Origin: Streptomyces musisoli
Lineage (GTDB): Bacteria > Actinomycetota > Actinomycetes > Streptomycetales > Streptomycetaceae
Assembly (NCBI RefSeq): GCF_016741855.1
Contig: NZ_JAERRH010000004.1
Span: 496,001-560,000 of the forward strand
Reading direction: 5' to 3'
DNA length: 64,000 nucleotides
The notes beneath the pieces were generated by a model. The model ran no database searches and was not told the origin of the DNA. It saw only the letters and a list, made by a program, of their open reading frames with translations. Positions 41,835 through 51,088 of this stretch are shown piece after piece (position 1 is the stretch's first letter; each line of letters begins with the position of its first letter). The translations under genes and the position numbers were made by a program.

Positions 41835-42698
41835 GTGCCAACTGCCATCGCCGTGACCAGCGCCGACATGGCGCTGCCGGCGCAGGACGAACGGACCATG
41901 CCCGCCGTCGTGCTTACCGGCCTCGACCACAAGCCGCTCGACCAGGCCCTCACCGACCTCCACGCCCTGACCGAGCAGTACGGGCACGTGGTCGTCGTGT
42001 GCTCACAGGCCACTCCGGAACCGGTCGTGCGGCGGCTGTACACCCTGCGCTCCCTGCTGGAGAGCGACCGCATAGCCCTGTTCCGGCCCGACCTGCCGCC
42101 GCTCGGCATCGCCGTCCTGGCCCGGCAACTGCGCCAGCTCGCCTCCTGCGACCTGAGCCCGGGCGTGCTCGCCTCCGCCGGACGGCTGCTCACCCACTAC
42201 ATCCACGCCGGTGCCGTCCTCGGCTCCGTCGCCCGGCTGGACCGGGTCCCGGTCGGGCTGAAGGCGCACGCCAGGTCCTGGGTCCCGGGCAGCCAGTTCG
42301 CCGTCCTCGCGCACCCCGAGCCCCAGCTCGTCAAGATCACGCCCGAAGCCACCCTCAAGGGGCCCGAGTTCAGCACCTGGATGCTGGTCGCCAAGGGGCA
42401 GTTGCAGAGCGACTGGGCTGCCGGCCTGGGTACCCGGTGGGGCGTCCACGGGCTGCGCGAGACCCCGCTGCCCGCCGAGTCCCCGGCGTGGTGGGGCACC
42501 GGCCGCATGGTCGAGTTCTGCGGCTACCTCGCCGACCTCTCCGTCCTCTACCAACTGGTCACCTCCGTACGGCAGACCAGCTGCCACTGGTGCGGCATCG
42601 ACGTCATCGGCGACCGCTGCGTCTTCTGCTCCGCCACTCCGCCGCCCGCCCACGAACCCGCCGCACCCCGCGCCCTGGAGCAACGCACCCCCGCCTGA
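41835..42698 (+). CDS. Tad-locus-associated protein of unknown function with C-terminal zinc ribbon
   Basis: GTG 41835 follows GGGGAG with six-base spacing, giving 287 residues; GTG 41814 is a weaker alternative. No signal or membrane segment is seen. The N-terminal part has alternating hydrophobic strands and helices (HVVVVCSQATPEPVVRRLYTL, LARQLRQLASCDL) and could be a receiver-like or Rossmann-like fold. A Trp-rich middle follows (ESPAWWGTGRMVEF). The end has CHWCG...CVFCS, a four-Cys zinc ribbon. It precedes cpaB by 78 bases. I do not recognise the family; position suggests a role in pilus assembly or its control. Confidence 0.75.
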   Translation: MPTAIAVTSADMALPAQDERTMPAVVLTGLDHKPLDQALTDLHALTEQYGHVVVVCSQATPEPVVRRLYTLRSLLESDRIALFRPDLPPLGIAVLARQLRQLASCDLSPGVLASAGRLLTHYIHAGAVLGSVARLDRVPVGLKAHARSWVPGSQFAVLAHPEPQLVKITPEATLKGPEFSTWMLVAKGQLQSDWAAGLGTRWGVHGLRETPLPAESPAWWGTGRMVEFCGYLADLSVLYQLVTSVRQTSCHWCGIDVIGDRCVFCSATPPPAHEPAAPRALEQRTPA

Positions 42699-42776
42699 CC
42701 GGCCCGGACGCGACCCGCCCGGCCCCCGACCCTCACATCCCGCACGACCGATTCCCCCAACGAGGTTGCACGGTTC

Positions 42777-43481
42777 ATGAACTCCCGTCAGCGCCGCGGC
42801 GTGATACTCCTGATCCTGTCGGCCCTGTGTGCTCTGGGCGCGTTCGCCGGCGTGCTCTCCGTCGTCGACGACGTGCAGTCCAAGGTCGGGCCCGAGGTCA
42901 CCGCCTACCGGGTCAGGTCCGAGGTGAAGCCGTACACCACGCTGAACACGGGCCAGTTCGAGAAGATCGAGATGCCCGAGCGGTGGCTGTCCGGCAACGC
43001 CGTCACCGACCTCCGGCAGATCCGCGGCAAGATCGCCGTGACCACGCTGCGCGCCGGCTCCCTGCTCCAGACCGACATGGTCGTGGACCAGCCCGCCCTC
43101 CAGCCCGGCCAGCAGGAGGTCGCCATCATGATCGACGCGGCGACGGGCGTCGCGGGCAAGATCACCCCCGGCTCGCGCGTCAACGTCTACGCCACCTTCG
43201 AGGGGAAGAAGGAGGGCGACCCCGACCAGTCGAAGATCATCGTCACCAACGCGCGGGTCCTCGACGTCGGCCAGATCACCGCCCTCGACCCCGACAGCGA
43301 CAGGAAGCAGCAGTCCACCGAGGCCGTCCCCATCACCTTCGCGCTGTCCACCATCGACGCCCAGCGCATCACCTACGCCGAGTCCTTCGCCCAGCGCGTC
43401 CGGCTCGCGCTCGTGGCGCCCGGCAGCGAGACCAGCGTCCCCGACAAGGACCGCACCTACGAACTCGCGACGGACAAGTGA
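42777..43481 (+). CDS. cpaB: Flp pilus assembly protein CpaB/RcpC (SAF domain)
   Basis: This 234-residue protein has an N-terminal membrane helix (about 8-30, VILLILSALCALGAFAGVL) and an exported SAF/RcpC region: VKPYTTLNTGQFEKIEMPERWL, TTLRAGSLLQTDMV, and VAIMIDAATGVAGKITPGSRVNVYATF. In diderms RcpC works near the secretin and peptidoglycan; in this monoderm it likely stabilises the assembly platform or helps the fibre cross the wall. It begins the tight pilus operon, nine bases before the TadZ-like gene. Confidence 0.88.
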   Translation: MNSRQRRGVILLILSALCALGAFAGVLSVVDDVQSKVGPEVTAYRVRSEVKPYTTLNTGQFEKIEMPERWLSGNAVTDLRQIRGKIAVTTLRAGSLLQTDMVVDQPALQPGQQEVAIMIDAATGVAGKITPGSRVNVYATFEGKKEGDPDQSKIIVTNARVLDVGQITALDPDSDRKQQSTEAVPITFALSTIDAQRITYAESFAQRVRLALVAPGSETSVPDKDRTYELATDK

Positions 43482-43490
43482 GAGGCGGCC

Positions 43491-44729
43491 ATGCCCACCA
43501 GGATCCTCCCGGCCGGCGCGGACCCGGACGCCGTCCGCTCCCTCACCACCCTGCTCAGCCAGCTCCCCGACGCCGAGCCACAGCCCCCGGTGACCGACTC
43601 CACCCAGCTGGTCGACACCCTCGCCCGGCTCGCCGCCGAGTCCGTCGGCGAACTGCCCGAAGTGGTCGTCGTCCACGAACGCATCGGCCCCGTCCCGGCC
43701 CTGGAGCTGATCCGCGAGGTCGCCCTGCGCTTCCCGGCGGTCGGCGTCATCCTCGTCACCACCGACGCGAGCCCCGGCCTGTTCGCCGCCGCCATGGACT
43801 CCGGCGCCCGCGGCCTCGTCGCGCTCCCGCTGTCGTACGAGGAACTCGCCAGCCGCGTCCAGGCCGTCGCCCAGTGGTCCACGGGGGTGCGACGGCACCT
43901 CGGGCACGGGGCCGAGGTGTTCGCCGGGGTCGGCGGCACCGTCGTCACGGTCAGCGGCGCCAAGGGAGGCGTCGGCGCGACCCTGACCGCCATCCAGCTG
44001 GCCCTCGCCGCCCAGGCGTCGGGCCGCCCCACCGCGCTGGTCGACCTGGACCTCCAGACCGGCGACATCGCCTCCTACCTGGACATCCAGTTCCGCCGGT
44101 CGGTGGCCGACCTGGCCGCCATCACCGACATCTCGCCCCGCGTCCTCGCCGACGCCGTCTTCCGCCACGACACCGGCCTCGCCCTGCTCCTCGCGCCCGG
44201 CGAGGGCGAACGCGGCGAGGAGGTCACCGACCGTGCCGCCCGCCAGCTCGTCAGCGCCCTGCGCTCCCGCTACGAGGTCGTCGTCGTCGACTGCGGCGCC
44301 CAGCTGAGCGGTGCGGGTGCCGCGGCGGTGGAGATGGCGGACACGGCCCTGCTCGTCACCACACCGGACGTCATCGCCGTACGCGCCGCCAAACGGACCG
44401 TACGGATGTGGGACCGGCTCCAGATCCGCAAGGCCGAGGAGACGACGGTGGTCGTCAACCGGCACACGCGGAGCACGGAGATCCAGCCCGCGCTCGTCCA
44501 GCGCATCACGGGTACGGCCCTGGCACGCACGGCCGTACCCGCCAACTTCAAGGAGCTTCAGGCGGTCGTGGACGCGGGGAGAGTCCATGAGCTGGACGCC
44601 AGGAGCACGGTGAAGCAGGCCCTGTGGGGGCTCGCGGGGGAGCTGGGTCTGGTGCGGGCCGCGGACGAGGGCGGCTCCCACCGGGGCGGCGGCAGGGGCG
44701 GGGTGGGTTTCCGGCGGCGGAAGGAGTGA
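43491..44729 (+). CDS. cpaE: TadZ/CpaE-like MinD-family ATPase
   Basis: This 412-residue protein has an N-terminal receiver-like domain (about 1-125; PEVVVVHERIGPVPALELI, GVILVTTDASPGLFAAAMDSGA) and a MinD/ParA-type ATPase (about 145-390). The deviant Walker A is SGAKGGVGAT with K158; Walker A' and B-like parts are DLDLQTGDIASYL and YEVVVVDCGAQL. TadZ positions the pilus machine at the pole or site of assembly. The basic tail (GFRRRKE) may touch the membrane or DNA. It is eight bases upstream of the first TadE-like gene. Confidence 0.88.
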   Translation: MPTRILPAGADPDAVRSLTTLLSQLPDAEPQPPVTDSTQLVDTLARLAAESVGELPEVVVVHERIGPVPALELIREVALRFPAVGVILVTTDASPGLFAAAMDSGARGLVALPLSYEELASRVQAVAQWSTGVRRHLGHGAEVFAGVGGTVVTVSGAKGGVGATLTAIQLALAAQASGRPTALVDLDLQTGDIASYLDIQFRRSVADLAAITDISPRVLADAVFRHDTGLALLLAPGEGERGEEVTDRAARQLVSALRSRYEVVVVDCGAQLSGAGAAAVEMADTALLVTTPDVIAVRAAKRTVRMWDRLQIRKAEETTVVVNRHTRSTEIQPALVQRITGTALARTAVPANFKELQAVVDAGRVHELDARSTVKQALWGLAGELGLVRAADEGGSHRGGGRGGVGFRRRKE

Positions 44730-44736
44730 GCGCTCC

Positions 44737-45126
44737 ATGAAACGCCCGGGTGAAGACCGCGGAGACCGGGGACAGGTGACGGTCGAGTTCCTCGGCATGA
44801 CACCGCTCATCATCCTGACGCTGGTGCTGATGTGGCAGGCCGTGCTGGTGGGGTACGCCTACACGCTCGCGGGGAATGCTGCGGACGAGGGGGTGCGGGC
44901 GGGCACGGCGGCGCCGAGGGGCGGTGCGCGTCAGGCCGCGTGCGCGGAGGCGGGGCTGAAGCACCTGTCGGGGGCGTGGAGGGGGGATGCGACGGTGCAT
45001 TGCAGTCCGTCGGGATATGTCACGGCCGACGTGGCCGTCAAGGTGCCCGTCCTCTTCCCCGGCTTCATCGACTTCCCCGTCACCGTGCACGGCCACGCGG
45101 GTGCCGTCGAGGAGGTGAAGCACTGA
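44737..45126 (+). CDS. TadE-like pseudopilin 1
   Basis: This 129-residue protein shows the TadE/Flp-type processing motif RGQVTVEFLG (cleavage expected after Gly, with the conserved Glu five residues later) followed by a hydrophobic helix (MTPLIILTLVLMWQAVLVGYAYT). The external part includes two Cys (ACAEAG and VHCSPS) that may pair. It is probably a minor pilin. It ends one base before the next gene, so both are translated together. Confidence 0.85.
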   Translation: MKRPGEDRGDRGQVTVEFLGMTPLIILTLVLMWQAVLVGYAYTLAGNAADEGVRAGTAAPRGGARQAACAEAGLKHLSGAWRGDATVHCSPSGYVTADVAVKVPVLFPGFIDFPVTVHGHAGAVEEVKH

Positions 45127-45127
45127 G

Positions 45128-45472
45128 ATGCCGTACCGCCGCGGACGCGACCGGGGCCAGGTCGCCATCGAATACCTGGGGTTCGTCCCCGTCCTGCTGA
45201 TCGTCGGGCTGGCCGGCTTCCAGATCGGAGCCGTCGCCTATGCGGCCGAGCAGGCCGGTACGGCGGCCAGGGCGGGCGCACGGGCCGCGTCGCTGGGGCA
45301 GAGCGCACAGGAGGCGTGTGCGCAGGCGGTCAGTGGCGGGCTGCACGTGGAGTGCGGGGCCACCGGAGGCGACGGCGACTCGGTCACCGTGACCGCCCAC
45401 GTCACCATCCCCAAGATCCTCTGGAGCTTCGGTGACGCCACCAAGCGCGCCACCATGCCCCGCGACCACTGA
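45128..45472 (+). CDS. TadE-like pseudopilin 2
   Basis: This 114-residue protein has the same layout: RGQVAIEYLG, hydrophobic helix (FVPVLLIVGLAGFQIGAVAY), then a short external domain with two Cys (EACAQAV and VECGATG). It shares composition and placement with the preceding gene, from which it probably arose by duplication. Start ATG 45128 follows GAGGTGAAG within the end of the upstream gene. Confidence 0.85.
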   Translation: MPYRRGRDRGQVAIEYLGFVPVLLIVGLAGFQIGAVAYAAEQAGTAARAGARAASLGQSAQEACAQAVSGGLHVECGATGGDGDSVTVTAHVTIPKILWSFGDATKRATMPRDH

Positions 45473-45490
45473 CCGAGGAGAAGCGACCCC

Positions 45491-46828
45491 ATGAGCCTGC
45501 GGGCACGCATCAGCACTCCGGAGGAGCACGGCAGCCGGGGCGAGGACGGGCATCTGGTCGCCTCCTACCGCGCCAAGCTGCTGGAGGAGATCGACCTCGC
45601 GGAGATGAGTTCGCTGGCCGCCGCCGAGCGCCGGGCGCGGCTGGAGCGGGTCCTCGGGCACATCATCAGCCGCGAGGGCCCGGTGCTGTCGACCGTGGAG
45701 CGCTCGCAGCTGATCCGCCGGGTCGTGGACGAGGCGCTCGGCCTCGGCATCCTCGAACCCCTCCTGGAGGACGCGTCCATCACCGAGATCATGGTGAACG
45801 GCCCCGACGCGATCTTCGTGGAGCGCGGCGGCCGGGTCGAACAGCTGCCGCTCCGCTTCGCCTCCGCCGACCAGCTGATGCAGACCATCGAGCGGATCGT
45901 GTCGACGGTCAACCGCCGGGTCGACGAGTCCAATCCGATGGTGGACGCTCGGCTGCCCTCCGGCGAGCGGGTCAACGTCATCATCCCGCCGCTGTCCCTG
46001 ACCGGCCCGATCCTCACCATCCGCCGCTTCCCGCGCTCCTTCACCCTCCAGGAGCTGATCGGCTTCGGCTCGCTCGACGAGCACATGGTGTACCTGCTGG
46101 CGGGCCTGGTGCAGGCGAAGTTCAACATCATCGTGTCGGGAGCGACCGGCACCGGGAAGACGACGCTGCTGAACGCCCTGTCCGGGCTCATCCCGTCGCA
46201 CGAACGCATCATCACCATCGAGGACTCGGCCGAACTCCAGCTCCAGCAGACCCATGTGGTCCGCCTGGAGTCGCGCCCGCCGAACGTGGAGGGCAAGGGC
46301 CAGGTCACCATCCGGGACCTGGTCCGCAACTCCCTGCGTATGCGCCCCGACCGGATCGTCGTCGGCGAGGTCCGCGGCGGCGAGTCCCTGGACATGCTCC
46401 AGGCGATGTCCACGGGCCACGACGGATCGCTGGCGACCGTGCACGCCAACAGCGCCGAGGACGCCCTCACCCGGCTCCAGACCCTGGCCTCCATGTCCGA
46501 CGTCGAGGTGCCGTTCGTCGCCCTGCACGACCAGATCAACAGCGCCGTCGACGTCCTCGTCCAGCTCACCCGGTTCGCCGACGGCGCCCGCCGGATCACC
46601 GAGATCGCGCTGCTCGACAGCCACGGCGGGGAGCCGTACCGGCTGGCCACCGTCGCCCGGTTCGACGCCCGGCCCATGACCGCCGACGGCCGCGTCCATG
46701 GCGCCTTCCGGTACTTCCCGTTGCCCGGCCGTGCCGCCGACCGCCTCTACCTGGCGAGCCAGCCCGTCCCGCAGGCGTTCGGCGTCGCCCGCACCGCCGA
46801 CCAGCTCGCCACCCGAGAAGCCAGGTAG
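45491..46828 (+). CDS. cpaF: CpaF/TadA secretion ATPase
   Basis: This 445-residue hexameric ATPase powers pilus assembly. The N-terminal domain (SLAAAERRARLERVLGHII, LLEDASITEIMVNGPDAIFVERGG) is typical of CpaF. Walker A is GATGTGKTTLLN with K223; the Asp box IITIEDSAEL, Walker B-like RPDRIVVGEVRGGESLDML, and the His box GHDGSLATVHAN follow. All nucleotide-binding motifs are intact. It is followed seven bases later by tadB. Confidence 0.95.
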   Translation: MSLRARISTPEEHGSRGEDGHLVASYRAKLLEEIDLAEMSSLAAAERRARLERVLGHIISREGPVLSTVERSQLIRRVVDEALGLGILEPLLEDASITEIMVNGPDAIFVERGGRVEQLPLRFASADQLMQTIERIVSTVNRRVDESNPMVDARLPSGERVNVIIPPLSLTGPILTIRRFPRSFTLQELIGFGSLDEHMVYLLAGLVQAKFNIIVSGATGTGKTTLLNALSGLIPSHERIITIEDSAELQLQQTHVVRLESRPPNVEGKGQVTIRDLVRNSLRMRPDRIVVGEVRGGESLDMLQAMSTGHDGSLATVHANSAEDALTRLQTLASMSDVEVPFVALHDQINSAVDVLVQLTRFADGARRITEIALLDSHGGEPYRLATVARFDARPMTADGRVHGAFRYFPLPGRAADRLYLASQPVPQAFGVARTADQLATREAR

Positions 46829-46835
46829 GCCATCC

Positions 46836-47780
46836 ATGCAACTCCACACCCTCGTCCAGCTCACCACCGGTGTCACACTGCTGGCCTGCGTCCTGGCGGT
46901 GGCCGGCGTGCACGGCTACGCCTCCGGCCGGGCCCGGCGCGCCGCCCTCGTGGACCGCCTCGCGCACACCGGCCCACCGCCGGCGACCGGCCGCCGGCGC
47001 CGTTTCCGCGGCCTGGACCGGCGACTGCGCCGTACCCGCCTCGGCCGCCGGCTGGAACTGCGCCTCGCCGCGACCGGCCTGGACGTCACCCCGGGCGAGT
47101 TCTTCACCTACATGCTGGCGGCGGTGGCCGCGCTCTGGCTGATCGGCCAGGCGGCCCTGGCCCCCTTCTTCGGCCCGCTCGCCGGGCTCCTCGGTATCGG
47201 GGCGGCGGTGCAGTTCCTCAACTGGCAGCGGCAGAAGCGCATCGAACGCTTCATCAACCAGCTCCCCGAACTGGCCCGCATCCTCGCCAACGCCACCCAG
47301 GCCGGACTCGCCCTGCGCACCGCGATCGGCATGGCGGCGGAGGAGCTGGAGGCCCCGGCCGGCGAGGAACTGGGCAAGGTCGCCGACCAGCTGGCCGTCG
47401 GCCACTCGCTGGAGGACGCGCTCGGCGAGCTGGCCGACCGGCTTCCCTCCCGTGAACTCGTCGTCCTCGTCACGACGCTGGTCCTGTCGAACCGGGCGGG
47501 CGGACAGGTGGTGTCGGCACTGCGCAACCTGACCGAGACCCTGGAGGAACGCAAGGAGACCCGGCGCGAGATCCGCACCCAGCTCTCCCAGGTGACCATG
47601 ACGTCGTACGCCGTCCCCGCCCTCGGTGTCGGCGCGCTGTTCCTGATGAACGGCGTGAAGGACGGCGCGCTGGACCGCATGACCGGCTCACCCGTCGGCC
47701 AGGGCGCGGTGATCATCGCGTTCGCGCTGTACGCCGTCGGTTTCGTCCTCATCCGCCGCCTGAGCCGGATCGACGTGTGA
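46836..47780 (+). CDS. tadB: TadB inner-membrane platform protein (T2SSF domain)
   Basis: This 314-residue protein has an N-terminal helix (TTGVTLLACVLAVAGVHGYA), a basic cytosolic loop, two helices (FFTYMLAAVAALWLIG and FFGPLAGLLGIGAAVQF), the T2SSF cytosolic domain (INQLPELARILANATQAGLALRTAI through LVLVTTLVLSNRAGG) and C-terminal helices. TadB and TadC form the membrane platform for the pilus. ATG 46836 is chosen because it begins just after the cpaF stop. Confidence 0.9.
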   Translation: MQLHTLVQLTTGVTLLACVLAVAGVHGYASGRARRAALVDRLAHTGPPPATGRRRRFRGLDRRLRRTRLGRRLELRLAATGLDVTPGEFFTYMLAAVAALWLIGQAALAPFFGPLAGLLGIGAAVQFLNWQRQKRIERFINQLPELARILANATQAGLALRTAIGMAAEELEAPAGEELGKVADQLAVGHSLEDALGELADRLPSRELVVLVTTLVLSNRAGGQVVSALRNLTETLEERKETRREIRTQLSQVTMTSYAVPALGVGALFLMNGVKDGALDRMTGSPVGQGAVIIAFALYAVGFVLIRRLSRIDV

Positions 47781-47793
47781 GGGAGGTGACCCG

Positions 47794-48681
47794 GTGGCAT
47801 TCCTGCTCGCCCTGCTGATGGGCCTCGGTGTCTGGGGGGTCTTCGCCGGCATCCGCATGTACCGCGCGGACGCCAGGCTTCCCGGCGATCTCGCGGTCGC
47901 CCTGGAGGTCGGCGCCACCCGCACCGGCGCGGTCGGCTCGGTCGTCGACCGCATGGGCATGCGCTACGCACCGGCCGTGCTGCGCCTGATGGGCCCGCGC
48001 CTGGTGGCCAGGTACCGCCGGAAGATCGACCTCGCGGGCAATCCCGGCGGCCTGACCATCGACCGCTACGCGGCCCGCCGCGCGGTCTACGGAGCCCTCG
48101 GCGGCGTCGGCTTCCTCGTCTTCCTGCTCCGCGGACAGTGGTTCGTGGCCCTGCTCCTGCTCGCCTTCGGGGCGTTCTGGACGGAGGTCGGCATCTGGTC
48201 GGCGATCCGGGTCCGCAAGGACGTCATCGAGCGCACGCTGCCGGACTTCCTGGACGTGCTGGCGGTGGTGGTCAGCGCGGGGCTCGGCTTCCGCCAGGCC
48301 CTGGACCGGGTCGCCTCCCACTACGAGGGCCCGTGGGCCGACGAACTCCGCATCACCCTGCGCCAGATGGACCTCGGCGTGAGCCGCCGCCAGGCCTTCG
48401 CGGAGCTGCGGCGGAGGAACGACTCGGAACAGGTGGCGATGTTCGTGACGGCACTCCAGCAGGGGGAGGAACTGGGCGCCCCGATCGTGGACACCCTCGT
48501 CTCCCTGGCCAAGGACATGCGCCGCACCGACGCCCAGAACGCCCGCCGCAAGGCCGCGCGCGCCGTGCCCAAGGCCACGCTGATGATCACCACGTTCATG
48601 GTCCCGGCGACGATGCTCCTGCTGGGCGCGGGCCTCCTGCTCGGCTCCGGGGTGGACTTCGGCTCGCTCACGGGGGAGTGA
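47794..48681 (+). CDS. tadC: TadC inner-membrane platform protein (T2SSF domain)
   Basis: GTG 47794, preceded by GGGAGGTGA, gives 295 residues. It has an N-terminal helix, a pair of helices around residues 95-130 (FLVFLLRGQWFVALLLLAFG), the T2SSF domain (LPDFLDVLAVVVSAGLGFRQALDRV, QQGEELGAPIVDTLVSLA), and a last helix (TFMVPATMLLLGAGLLLGSG). It is the partner of TadB. Its stop overlaps the start of the sensor kinase (GTGA), tying the regulator genes to the pilus operon. Confidence 0.9.
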   Translation: MAFLLALLMGLGVWGVFAGIRMYRADARLPGDLAVALEVGATRTGAVGSVVDRMGMRYAPAVLRLMGPRLVARYRRKIDLAGNPGGLTIDRYAARRAVYGALGGVGFLVFLLRGQWFVALLLLAFGAFWTEVGIWSAIRVRKDVIERTLPDFLDVLAVVVSAGLGFRQALDRVASHYEGPWADELRITLRQMDLGVSRRQAFAELRRRNDSEQVAMFVTALQQGEELGAPIVDTLVSLAKDMRRTDAQNARRKAARAVPKATLMITTFMVPATMLLLGAGLLLGSGVDFGSLTGE

Positions 48682-50312
48682 GGACGGGCGTGACGGTGAC
48701 GGGACTGACGGGACGCGGACGGCAGAGCGCGGCAACGCGTCTCACCGCGTGGCGGAGGGGGCGGGGGAGGCCGGAGGGGCACGGAAGGCCGGAGGGGCAC
48801 GGAAGGCCGGAGGGGCGGGGGAGGCCGGAGGGGGCGGGGCGTTCCGGTGCGTGGCTGCGGCGGGCGGGCGGGTGGTTCGTACGCCAGACGGTGTCCTCGG
48901 CCGAGCCCTCCGAGAAGCTCCAGATCCGGGCCCTCCAGGCGATGTGCCGCCAGGTCTTCGGCTTCCGTCTGGCGATGATCGTCGTGTCGGCCCCCGCCGC
49001 CCTGCTCAACGCGGCCCCCGGGCTGGGCGCCCGCCTGGTCGGCGCGGCCGTGGTCGTCACCTTCATGGTGTCCTACGTCCTGTTCCGCGACTGGGAACGC
49101 TTCGGCCCCCTCCTGCTGCGCCACCCCAGCCTGCTGGCCGCCGACACCCTCTTCGGCTCCTTCCTGCTGATCTCGGCGGGCCCGGACACCACCCTCGCCT
49201 ACGTCAGCGTCTGCACCCCGCTCCTGGCCGGTCTGGTCTACAGCTGGCGCGGAGCCGCCTGCTTCGCCTCCCTCCAGTCCCTGATCCTGCTGCTGGTCCA
49301 CGCCACCCTGAACGCCGACCGGCACGCGCCCGTCGCCGAGGCCCTGCTCCTGCCCGGCCTGTGTGTCATCGCCGGCGCCATGGGGTCGACCCTGCGCAAC
49401 CTGATGCTCCGCTTCGGTGCCGCGACGCAGGCCCTCACGACGGTGCAGGCCCGGCTCGCGGCGGCGGAGGCGGTGAGCGCCGAACGCGCCCGGCTGGCCC
49501 GCGAGATGCACGACTCCGTGGCCAAGACGCTGTACGGGGTGGCCCTGGCGGCGGACGGCCTGGCGGCGACCGCCTCGGCCGACGCCCCGGATCCCGCCCG
49601 CATACGGCAGCAGGCGGAACTGGTGTCCCGCTCGGCGCGCAGAGCGGCGGCGGAGTCCCGGGAACTGCTGACGGACCTGCGACGGGACCAGCCCACCGCG
49701 ACGGACCGTACGCCCTTCTGGGACGAACTGTCCGAGCGGATCGACGACTTCACCACGCGTACGGGCCTTCGGGTCACCTGCCACCGGCAGCCGGCCGGCT
49801 CCGCCGCGCTGCCGTCCCTGCCGGCCTCCGTGGCGCGGCACGTCCTCTCCATCGCCGCGGAGGCGCTGGAGAACGCCCACCGTCACGCGTCCGCGACCCG
49901 GGTGGACGTACGGGCGGCGGTCGAGGACCGGCTGCTCAGCCTCACGATCCACGACGACGGCGTCGGGCTGCCGCCCGGCACCACCCTCGAAGGCCTCCGC
50001 GGGTCCGGCCACTTCGGCCTGCTCGGCATGGTCGAACGGGCCGCGCAGGCGGGCGCCCGCATCCGAGTCGGCAGGGGTGTCCACGAACGCGGCACGGAGG
50101 TACGCCTGGACGTGCCCCTGCACGCGTCCGTGGACGCTCCTCTGAACACGGCCGCGGACGTTCCTGTGCACGCGCCCGTGGACGTTCCTCTGGGCGCGCC
50201 CTCGGACGTTCCCCATTCGACCTCCGCCCGCACCCCTGCCCCCACTCCCATCCCCACCCCCACTCCCATCCCCACCCCCACCCCCTCCGCCCCCGAATCC
50301 CCGAAAGCCTGA
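48678..50312 (+). CDS. Membrane sensor histidine kinase (HisKA_3, NarL-type partner) in the Tad locus
   Basis: GTG 48678 overlaps the tadC stop, giving 544 residues. An N-terminal basic region carries repeats of the hexad GRPEGH (DNA unit 18 bases, about 48769-48838). Four to six membrane helices follow (about residues 85-230). The dimerisation/phosphoacceptor domain has H278 in REMHDSVAKTLYG, and the ATPase domain has EALENAHRHA and HDDGVGLPPG. The C-terminus is unusual: repeats such as VPVHAPVDVPLGAP and then a Pro/Thr run (TPIPTPTPIPTPTP). It pairs with the response regulator 12 bases downstream. Co-transcription with pilus genes suggests that it controls or senses pilus assembly. Confidence 0.88.
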   Translation: MRTGVTVTGLTGRGRQSAATRLTAWRRGRGRPEGHGRPEGHGRPEGRGRPEGAGRSGAWLRRAGGWFVRQTVSSAEPSEKLQIRALQAMCRQVFGFRLAMIVVSAPAALLNAAPGLGARLVGAAVVVTFMVSYVLFRDWERFGPLLLRHPSLLAADTLFGSFLLISAGPDTTLAYVSVCTPLLAGLVYSWRGAACFASLQSLILLLVHATLNADRHAPVAEALLLPGLCVIAGAMGSTLRNLMLRFGAATQALTTVQARLAAAEAVSAERARLAREMHDSVAKTLYGVALAADGLAATASADAPDPARIRQQAELVSRSARRAAAESRELLTDLRRDQPTATDRTPFWDELSERIDDFTTRTGLRVTCHRQPAGSAALPSLPASVARHVLSIAAEALENAHRHASATRVDVRAAVEDRLLSLTIHDDGVGLPPGTTLEGLRGSGHFGLLGMVERAAQAGARIRVGRGVHERGTEVRLDVPLHASVDAPLNTAADVPVHAPVDVPLGAPSDVPHSTSARTPAPTPIPTPTPIPTPTPSAPESPKA

Positions 50313-50323
50313 GAGGAGGCACC

Positions 50324-51088
50324 ATGAGGCCATCGCACATCGCCCCCCGGCCGGACTTCCCGCCGCCGGCGTCGGCTCCCCCGCCGTTGCGGCTGCTGGT
50401 CGCCGACGACAATCCCGTGGTCCGCGCCGGTCTGACGGCCCTGCTCTCGGGCCGCACCGACACCACGGTGGTGGCGGAGGCGAGTGACGGCCGCGAGGCG
50501 TACGAGGCGGCGCTCCGGCACCGGCCCGACGTCATCCTCCTCGACGTCCGCATGCCCGGGGTGGACGGAATCTCCGCGTTGCCCCACCTGGTGCGGCTGG
50601 CCCCCGTCATGATGCTCACCTACAGCCACGAGACGGAGACCGTGCGGGAGGCGCTGCGGCTGGGGGCGGGGGGTTATCTGGTGCACGGCGAGTTCACGAC
50701 GGAGCAGTTGGTGCGGGCGGTGCGGGACGTACGGGAGGGGCGGCCGCATGTGACACCTGGGGCGGCGAGGGCGTTACTGACATCGTTGCGTGAAGGTGCA
50801 CCTGCACACGAGCTTTCCAACACCCCCGAATTGATGGCGGATTCACCCCCGTCAACGCTTTCGCAACTGCAACCGTCTGTGGGACAGTCGTTCCGGTCGC
50901 GGTTCCGGCTGAGTACGAGGGAGGCGGAGATCATGGACTTCATCGCGTCCGGCATGAGCAACCAGCAGATCGCTGCCGCCTGCTTCATCAGTGAGAAGAC
51001 GGTCAAGAACCACATCAACCGGATCTTCGCCAAGCTCCAGACCACGACGAGGTCCCAGGCGACGGCCAAGTGGCTGGGGGTGGCGTGA
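50324..51088 (+). CDS. NarL/FixJ (LuxR-type) response regulator in the Tad locus
   Basis: This 254-residue protein starts after GAGAGGAGGC. A Pro-rich N-terminal extension (about 1-22) precedes the receiver domain with DD pair (VADDNPVVRAG), phosphoacceptor D74 (ILLDVRMPG) and the switch Thr in MMLTYSHE. A flexible linker (about 150-185) follows. The C-terminal LuxR helix-turn-helix is RLSTREAEIMDFIASGMSNQQIAA (landmarks STREAEIM and SNQQIA) with KTVKNHINRIFAKL. It is the cognate partner of the kinase. Probable targets are the pilin promoter just downstream (51089-51213) and the pilus operon. Confidence 0.92.
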   Translation: MRPSHIAPRPDFPPPASAPPPLRLLVADDNPVVRAGLTALLSGRTDTTVVAEASDGREAYEAALRHRPDVILLDVRMPGVDGISALPHLVRLAPVMMLTYSHETETVREALRLGAGGYLVHGEFTTEQLVRAVRDVREGRPHVTPGAARALLTSLREGAPAHELSNTPELMADSPPSTLSQLQPSVGQSFRSRFRLSTREAEIMDFIASGMSNQQIAAACFISEKTVKNHINRIFAKLQTTTRSQATAKWLGVA

